Source: Halisarca cf. caerulea
Taxonomy: Eukaryota > Porifera > Demospongiae > Chondrillida > Halisarcidae
Assembly: GCA_963170055.1 (NCBI GenBank)
Contig: CAUJGJ010000083.1
Span: forward strand, 326,601 to 364,100
DNA length: 37,500 nt
Reading direction: 5' to 3'
Made by a program: the position numbers and the translations under genes
Notes under the pieces: generated by a model
Database searches by the model: none
What the model was told of the DNA's origin: nothing
The model's input: only the letters and a program-made list of their open reading frames with translations
In this document: one piece after another, positions 32,930-37,500 of the stretch
Position numbering within the stretch: position 1 is the first letter of the stretch
Layout: each line of letters begins with the position of its first letter

Positions 32930-34007
32930 TACACATGTCATGCATGTGCACACAAACACGTGACCTACATACGTACATACATAAAACATCTAAAATAGAA
33001 GGAGGCTGTAAGAACAACAAGAATGTCAACTCTAACAATACTAGACAGGCATATATTGCTAAATGCGTGGAGCTAGACAGTTATGCATAATATTATTATA
33101 AGGCTACACCGGTATAGGACTAGATGGGCATACGTAGGTCTGGACAGGCTAAGGGCTAGACAGGACTAAAGTGGATTGGCTGCAGTGTGCAAATTGCTGC
33201 ATTCTGCATCAGTTAGCCAGTTATTACTATTTACACAGGAAAACCTGTAATCACAATACAGCTGGTATTCCCATATATCCCATCATTACAGCAAACGTCG
33301 CCTGACCCTATGCTTACCGTGTTTGGAGCTCCAGAACGTACCGAGAGTACCTTCATTTCTAATTAGTTTGGCAAGCCTATTTTTCCGCGGGGGCGCTTAT
33401 AGGGGCTGGCTCACCAGACTAAGCTCTAATGTACGGGCATAGACCCTCGAAACTACGTAGTTTAGAGGGTCTATGGTATGGGCAGCCATTTTTGCCCCGT
33501 CACCCCCCCCCCCCCCTTCACACCATAGACCCTTATATACGTATGTTCACACGAAGGACACTATACGTAGAAAATATGACACAATGCACTACAACACACG
33601 ATGGACCGTGTACAGGAAAATCTCTACAGAATGCACACAACGCAGTAGATTGAGAACGAAGACAACGTAATTAACTTACCCAACCGTACCGATGTAATCA
33701 CTTCTACTCTTCAACAAAAAGTGATGCATCTTGGATATATCCACCATCTGTTATGAGGGACATGACTACGTGCATCAGCAATGCTATATAGTGAGGTAAA
33801 TGCTTCCCTTACCACTTCTTCGGCTTTCTTGGAAAAACTGGAGGGTTTCGAACTCCTATTCCAATCCTTTGATAAGCCTGAAGAAGAGACATCGGGTTTA
33901 TTTGGGTGTTCCTTTCGCTCGTGCTCCTCCAATACCTTCTCCAATCTAGACTTCATCAGTTTGGACGACTTGACGGTCGCTTTGAATAATTCTGTCCTGT
34001 CCACCAT
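26208..34007 (-). CDS. STX18: Syntaxin-18 (ER Qa-SNARE), nine exons
   Basis: ER-anchored Qa-SNARE that works with SEC20, USE1 and SEC22B in Golgi-to-ER fusion. Exons in transcript order: 34007-33813, 33747-33680, 32772-32657, 32121-32062, 31238-31172, 30603-30450, 28887-28759, 27482-27402, 26300-26208. The 963 nt stay in frame and give 320 aa (human 335). Blocks matching human STX18: [12 protein letters not shown] at the N terminus, [53 protein letters not shown] (about 142-160), a divergent proline-rich linker encoded by exon 6, the SNARE motif (about 230-290) and a C-terminal anchor [20 protein letters not shown] (300-319). The ionic-layer glutamine is Q263, the last codon of exon 7. The start is the first in-frame ATG (ACATGG context). 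Intron 1 is only 65 bp; the others are 535-1562 bp. Alternative splicing is not excluded. Confidence 0.94.
26771..27079. mobile_element. Pogo-like MITE with internal 33-bp minisatellite (syntaxin-18 intron 8)
   Basis: The left end CAGTCAAACCGATATAACCT and right end ATTATAGAGGTTTCCTTG lie between TA dinucleotides. Inside, five full units of 33 bp (CAGATTATAGAGAATGTCGG...) start at 26894, 26927, 26960, 26993 and 27026. Because 33 bp is 11 codons, one frame stays open ([11 protein letters not shown] repeats); that is an artefact. Another family end (GGGGGTTTCACTG) finishes at 26765. Confidence 0.75.
27254..27305. repeat. (CA)n in syntaxin-18 intron 8
   Basis: About 52 bp of CA on the plus strand. 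Confidence 0.95.
28125..28175. repeat. 18-bp hairpin in syntaxin-18 intron 7
   Basis: GTTCTAGTGACCCAGGTT pairs with AACCCGGGTCACTAGAAC (one mismatch), loop 15 bp. Confidence 0.8.
28321..28565. mobile_element. hAT-type MITE, copy 2 (syntaxin-18 intron 7)
   Basis: The 245-bp element runs from CAGTGTTCTCCCCAG to TGGGGAGAACACTG. It is collinear with the copy at 18458-18728, including GCTTCAGTTTTGGGCACTAG. Its flanks share only TACTA, so the 8-bp target duplication has eroded or slipped. Confidence 0.85.
28568..28742. repeat. CA array with CAAACGTACATACGTA sub-repeats
   Basis: The left half repeats a 24-36-bp unit containing ACGTACATACGTACAAAC; the right half is about 52 bp of pure CA. It lies in syntaxin-18 intron 7 and abuts the hAT MITE. 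Confidence 0.9.
29005..29053. repeat. CAGTACATACGTA tandem repeat
   Basis: Three to four copies of a 14-bp unit (CAGTACATACGTA plus one) in syntaxin-18 intron 6. Confidence 0.8.
31351..31511. mobile_element. Pogo-like MITE upstream of syntaxin-18 exon 5
   Basis: CAGTGAAAGCTCTGTAATCC at the left, GTGTAGAGAGGTTTCACTG at the right, TA after the right end. 161 bp, non-coding, in intron 4. Confidence 0.65.
31853..31958. repeat. CA array with an internal (CG)n run
   Basis: CA with ATGCACGC interruptions, then CGCGCGCGCGCG, in syntaxin-18 intron 4. Confidence 0.9.
32371..32604. mobile_element. MITE in syntaxin-18 intron 3
   Basis: The 234-bp element has ends TACCGTATATATCCAGAAAT and ATTTCTGGATAAACGGTA, inverted with a 2-bp gap, then ATTGGC/GCCAAT. 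Terminal TA could be the target duplication. It is non-coding and lies entirely between exons 4 and 3. Confidence 0.75.
32858..32924. repeat. (CACG)n to (CA)n array
   Basis: Four CACG units lead into about 50 bp of CA, in syntaxin-18 intron 2. Confidence 0.9.
33090..33215. repeat. Dispersed relative of the GGGCTAGACGGG minisatellite
   Basis: GGACTAGATGGGCATACG, GGGCTAGACAGGAC and GCAGTGTGCAAATTGCTGCA resemble parts of 24720-24890 (GGGCTAGACGGGCATAG; TTTGCACACTGTATCCATGCA reversed). It lies in syntaxin-18 intron 2. Confidence 0.55.
33438..33475. repeat. 38-bp near-perfect palindrome and nearby C-run
   Basis: CATAGACCCTC, G, AAACTACGTAGTTT, A, GAGGGTCTATG: palindromic apart from one G/A pair. 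A 14-C run follows at 33503-33516 in syntaxin-18 intron 2, then another CATAGACCCT. Confidence 0.8.
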
Positions 34008-34182
34008 GTTTTTGCATCCGCTTTTGTGAGAATTCGGCCACAAAACATTTCCGGATAAAGAATCAAACTTCCGCTACATAGCGTGGTTACGTATCTATGG
34101 TAGTATAGAGTGTCTATGGACCACCAAACACTGCCTAGCCCTTTATCTATGGCTCTATAGCCCTACGATATTGTTTTGTATA

Positions 34183-34359
34183 CAGTCGAACCTCGTTAAC
34201 ATGAAACTGCTTAACATGAAATATCTTTTAACATGAAATGCTAGCCAAGTCCGAGTGCAGGTCCAAGCATAACATGTACGTAGTACTGTTTGCATGAAAT
34301 ACTGTTAAGATGAATTTTCAGCACAGTCCCCTGAGTTTCGTGTTAACGAGGTTTGACTG
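34183..34359. mobile_element. Pogo-like MITE just upstream of syntaxin-18
   Basis: CAGTCGAACCTCGTTAACAT at the left, GTGTTAACGAGGTTTGACTG at the right, TA on both sides. 177 bp. The interior repeats TTAACATGAAA three times. It starts 176 bp upstream of the syntaxin-18 ATG. Confidence 0.8.
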
Positions 34360-34701
34360 TATAGCCTTAATTGCATGCGCATGCGTGTATACAGAAAATC
34401 TGAAGTATACTAATGGAGTTTGAATTCATTGCTAGTCTAAGGGAGAGTTCCAGATTATATTGAGTGTTCACTTCAGGTAGTGTATCTCTCAAAACCAACA
34501 ACGGGGCTTCATCATTTCAGTATTCTAATTCTCATGATGGTGTAATAAAACTATCATACAAATCACAGAAACATGGATTAATAAATAAAATACAATGAAC
34601 TAATATGTATGTACATATACAGGGGATAAAACTACATAATACTGTACAGCAACCATACGTAACTATGTACACAGTAAACATACAATAAAATATGGTGGAC
34701 T

Positions 34702-36927
34702 TCAGAGTTCAGGTCTTAAAAAATGGCTTTGTCCATCTGCATCAAGTGCAGCAAAGAACACCTCCCCTGTGGGTGGAGTCGAACCTGCAAGAATGCTCTT
34801 GTGCTTAATGAAAACTTCTGTTGTGCACTCCAGTCCTTTTGGGGAAGAAAACAAGAAGTCCTTGTCCATTTGATCAACACAAGTCGGTAGAATGTACAAT
34901 TTGATACCCTTTGCCGAAGGTGTGACCACCACTTGCGATTCAACGCATATCCGTTTCCGAGACAGAGGCTTGTAGCTGTCATCGGTATCATACCACTTCG
35001 TTCTAATGTTATTTTCATTGGTGGTTGTGATCCCCATGGGTGAGAACATTTTATTTGTGCTGTCAATGACAATTTGCAGCATGAAGTCTTTTCTGACTTG
35101 ACTTGCATGCCGTTGAGCTTTTGATACTTGGGCGAATGGACTGCTACCAAATGAGGATGCAGATGTAGTTCTACCATCTCCATATGGATGAAAACGTTTT
35201 TGTGTAAGGTCTTCAACGGTAGTTCTGTGTTTTAAAGTGCTTTGTAAGGGACCTCCAAAGTTACATTCTGAAGTAGGGTGACTGGATCCAAGGAACTGAG
35301 AGCGGCGCGACTCTTTCGAACTAAAAAGTGGAGGTCCACTCGTGGTTGGCATTTGTGGTGTTCGAAGACCAGGTCCAGGAAATACTGGGACACTTGAAGA
35401 TTTTGAAGCTGGAATCCGTGGATCTGTTAATGCGGACTTCAGTGGTGGGGTAGGAGCACCAGGAAAGACCGGTACACTGCTACTTGCATTCAGAAATCCT
35501 GGAGCTGTTAAACCAGGCTTGCTAGGTGTGGGCCCAGGAAATATAGGTGGATTCTGTTTCATGGTTGGGAGTGGTGGACCTGTGGAACTGGGCTTTAAAG
35601 ATTTTACCCCAGGAAACACAGATACACCAGAATTCTTAGATCCTGAAAGTGGTGGTCCAGTAAGACTTATCGCCTTAGGTACATTACCATCACTTCTAGG
35701 AAAAACAGGAATGCCTGAACTCTTCGAGGAGGAAATTGGTGGTCCCGAGAGGGTTGGCTTCACTAAACTGTCTGAAGGTCTGCCACCACCCATCATTCTA
35801 CTTTGAGGAATAATTGGCCCACTCAAATTCACGGAAGCTTGTGGCATTTTTACCGACTGCCCAGGAAGGCCTTCGATGCCACCAACTGGTAGCGATGGAC
35901 CGGTGAAGGAAGGTTTCCATGGGTCACCAGATTCAGCTGCCGAAGGAGAGCCTTTAGCAAAGAGATTGTTAAAGTGGTCTTTCGGTGGCTGTACAGAAAT
36001 CTTTGCTATCAAACAAACACCCCCGTCAAAAAGCGGAAAAAACTTTACAGTGGAGACAGATGATATAGAGGACTGGTTGTCAAGGAGATACGTCATGGGC
36101 GGTATATTCAACATTTGGTTTACTACATATTTTCTACTGTCTTGATTTGGTACCCAGTGGTGATATCCACCATTGACCATGTTGGTTGACATGTGCACCT
36201 TTGAATACTGAGTGCTGAGTTGTGAAAAGTCCAGATTATCCAACATTAAGCAGTGTCCATTTCCCTGAACCAGCAGGAGCTTTGACTCCGTGGGATCGAT
36301 GTCCACTTCAACAAGCTTGCTGATGTTAAACAGCTCACTATCAAGTTGGACTTGGTCGGCTATTTCCCCTGTTCTCAGAGCAGTGTTGATGTCCCACAGA
36401 CAAACTTTGCCTTCTTGATGTCCAAACAGAAGCCAACCACGAGATTTCACCTGCTTTAGGGTGACCACACTGCCAAAATTTGTACATGAGGTTGACATGG
36501 GTTGTTGAGTGTTCCTTATGTCCCACAACTTTAGAAGATTGTGGCCACTACTTCCCTTGCTAGAAGACGTGAATACATTCTTGGAATCCGTTGTCGAAAA
36601 GAGGCAATAATTGTAATACTCTCTGCTTGCGGGGGAAAGAACGCGTTCACCATCGGCTGTTCCCAGGGCCATACACGGTTGGGAGATTCTAGGATCTGAC
36701 ACGAAAACCGTTTCGCCCCCAGTAGTGTGGGCTAGAAATCTACCATTGTTTGAGAAAGACATGGACACGTTTTGACAAGGGCTTGACTCGAGTGTACGGA
36801 AAACACCCAACTTCTTCAGAGAATATCGGTAGAGAGATTCTTCGAATTGCCTTCCACGTTCGCGCTCGTCTAGGATAAAACGACCTACTGGTGTTGAGTA
36901 CAAACTACGAGAATTCCTCGAATACAT
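34702..36927 (-). CDS. WD40-repeat protein, DCAF10-like, intronless
   Basis: A single 741-codon exon encodes a beta-propeller protein, probably a CUL4-DDB1 substrate receptor. Degenerate WD units lie at about residues 52-80 (ends VFVSDPR), 101-138 (LLKLWDIRN, a WDxR motif as in DDB1-binding DCAFs), 151-183 (GKVCLWDIN) and 206-235 (HCLMLDNLD). Their order and spacing resemble human DCAF10 (ALWDLRK, GNVIIWDTN, LLILHDLDL). C-terminal similarity is thinner, e.g. TPSAKGIKLYIL against SPHGYGIRLLGF. A low-complexity linker at about 340-545 repeats GPP(L/I)-x-SK-SSG-(V/I)PVFPG-like units; this insert makes the protein longer than human DCAF10 (559 aa). Residues about 600-741 look folded again. The start is the first ATG, TGTCATGTATTCG. 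Its stop lies about 695 bp upstream of the syntaxin-18 ATG, same strand. WD40 membership is fairly sure; the DCAF10 assignment is tentative, so no symbol is given. Confidence 0.75.
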   Translation of the reverse strand: MYSRNSRSLYSTPVGRFILDERERGRQFEESLYRYSLKKLGVFRTLESSPCQNVSMSFSNNGRFLAHTTGGETVFVSDPRISQPCMALGTADGERVLSPASREYYNYCLFSTTDSKNVFTSSSKGSSGHNLLKLWDIRNTQQPMSTSCTNFGSVVTLKQVKSRGWLLFGHQEGKVCLWDINTALRTGEIADQVQLDSELFNISKLVEVDIDPTESKLLLVQGNGHCLMLDNLDFSQLSTQYSKVHMSTNMVNGGYHHWVPNQDSRKYVVNQMLNIPPMTYLLDNQSSISSVSTVKFFPLFDGGVCLIAKISVQPPKDHFNNLFAKGSPSAAESGDPWKPSFTGPSLPVGGIEGLPGQSVKMPQASVNLSGPIIPQSRMMGGGRPSDSLVKPTLSGPPISSSKSSGIPVFPRSDGNVPKAISLTGPPLSGSKNSGVSVFPGVKSLKPSSTGPPLPTMKQNPPIFPGPTPSKPGLTAPGFLNASSSVPVFPGAPTPPLKSALTDPRIPASKSSSVPVFPGPGLRTPQMPTTSGPPLFSSKESRRSQFLGSSHPTSECNFGGPLQSTLKHRTTVEDLTQKRFHPYGDGRTTSASSFGSSPFAQVSKAQRHASQVRKDFMLQIVIDSTNKMFSPMGITTTNENNIRTKWYDTDDSYKPLSRKRICVESQVVVTPSAKGIKLYILPTCVDQMDKDFLFSSPKGLECTTEVFIKHKSILAGSTPPTGEVFFAALDADGQSHFLRPEL

Positions 36928-37220
36928 GACAACTTGAAGGGTTCAGCTAAACTAAAACTTCTAGTCTCCAATGGCCTAGCTGCGCCTTACTGTTCCTACA
37001 AAACAACATGTCTTTAATAAACAGCTACACGCTGCTGTTTTCTATAAACCAGCACGCTCCGCCCAGACGCACGCGCTTCGAGCAATAACATGCCACGTGC
37101 TATAATAACGTACGCCTTGTGTTGTGCAATCGTTAGCGTATTTTTCGTATTTTTTTATGTTTTTTTCCCCACATGCGCTACGGTATGTATGCGTACTTAC
37201 ATGTGAATAATTATTCTTTA
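36928..37220. promoter_or_regulatory. Upstream region of the DCAF10-like gene
   Basis: Between the gene's ATG and the MITE lies sequence with GC-box-like CTCCGCCC (about 37056), an E-box CCACGTGC (about 37092) and CpG-containing GACGCACGCGCTTCGAG. Position suggests a promoter. No TATA box or start site is evident. Confidence 0.3.
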
Positions 37221-37430
37221 AGGTAGAGGGCACTAATTCCGAACAGTTGTTAATTCCGAACACCGCTTTCCTGAGCCCAGGAACTAAATTTAGAGGCATT
37301 TTAGCCTAGCATTTCTTAGCACTAACACAGGACATAACAGCTGTAGAAGAAGAAAGCTCAGATCTTTCTGTGTAAGCTAGGAGATACCCTGTTCGGAATT
37401 CACAACTGTATGGAATTAGTGCCCTCTACC
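37221..37430. mobile_element. MITE with long imperfect TIRs
   Basis: The 210-bp element has ends AGGTAGAGGGCACTAATTCC... and ...GGAATTAGTGCCCTCTACCT and is flanked by TA on both sides. The inner parts of the arms (GAACAGTTGT, AATTCCGAACA) also pair imperfectly. It is non-coding. It lies about 300 bp upstream of the DCAF10-like start. Confidence 0.8.
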
Positions 37431-37500
37431 TTACAGAGCACGAGTTCCAATCGGGTTCCTGGGTTGTGCAGGACACACAATTGCATTCCATATTATACAT

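Noticed and set aside
34008..34043. Longer N terminus for syntaxin-18
   Set aside because: The upstream in-frame extension opens with TTG, not ATG; the ATG at 34007 matches the family's N terminus.
35342..35806. Plus-strand 154-codon frame opposite the DCAF10-like gene
   Set aside because: Glycine/proline-rich shadow of the repetitive linker on the coding strand.

Overview
This window is nuclear DNA of an animal, or a close relative of animals. Its recognisable genes are spliced with GT-AG introns of 65 bp to about 2.5 kb. Two of them match metazoan membrane-traffic proteins over their full length: snapin (BLOC-1 subunit) and syntaxin-18 (ER Qa-SNARE). The DNA is AT-rich and full of (CA)n arrays, TACGTA-type tracts, short non-autonomous DNA transposons and non-LTR retrotransposon fragments. 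Small introns and the lack of vertebrate-type interspersed repeats suggest an invertebrate such as a sponge or another early-branching marine animal. The species cannot be fixed from this sequence.

Layout. 0-15.4 kb is gene-poor and repeat-dominated: nested pogo-like MITEs, a 92-bp tandem repeat, a GATTGGTAGATG-type minisatellite, many CA arrays and the 3' end of a CR1-like LINE. A few unidentified exon-like segments lie here. The best is the 3' end of a minus-strand gene (13025-13925). On the plus strand there is a duplicated 113-nt exon-like unit (12003-12281). 15.5-21.1 kb holds a four-exon snapin gene (plus), whose introns have collected at least five MITE-like elements. 21.1-26.2 kb is an intergenic island of TA arrays, a decayed LINE with a reverse-transcriptase domain, and 32-bp inverted minisatellites. 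26.2-34.0 kb holds a nine-exon syntaxin-18 gene (minus), complete from ATG to stop. 34.7-36.9 kb is an intronless 741-codon WD40-type gene (minus), most like DCAF10. The window ends with another MITE.

How the genes relate. Snapin and syntaxin-18 are convergent neighbours (3' ends about 5.2 kb apart), and both act in SNARE-related membrane traffic: snapin in BLOC-1/BORC and SNAP-25-family binding, syntaxin-18 in Golgi-to-ER fusion. The DCAF10-like gene probably encodes a substrate receptor for a CUL4-DDB1 ubiquitin ligase. Nothing shows that the three are co-regulated. Exon models come from reading splice sites and aligning by eye to remembered family features; no database search was made. No convincing new molecular system was found. 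The main interest is the repeat biology: many TIR elements, minisatellites apparently born from MITE ends, a strong CA strand bias, and duplicated orphan exons.
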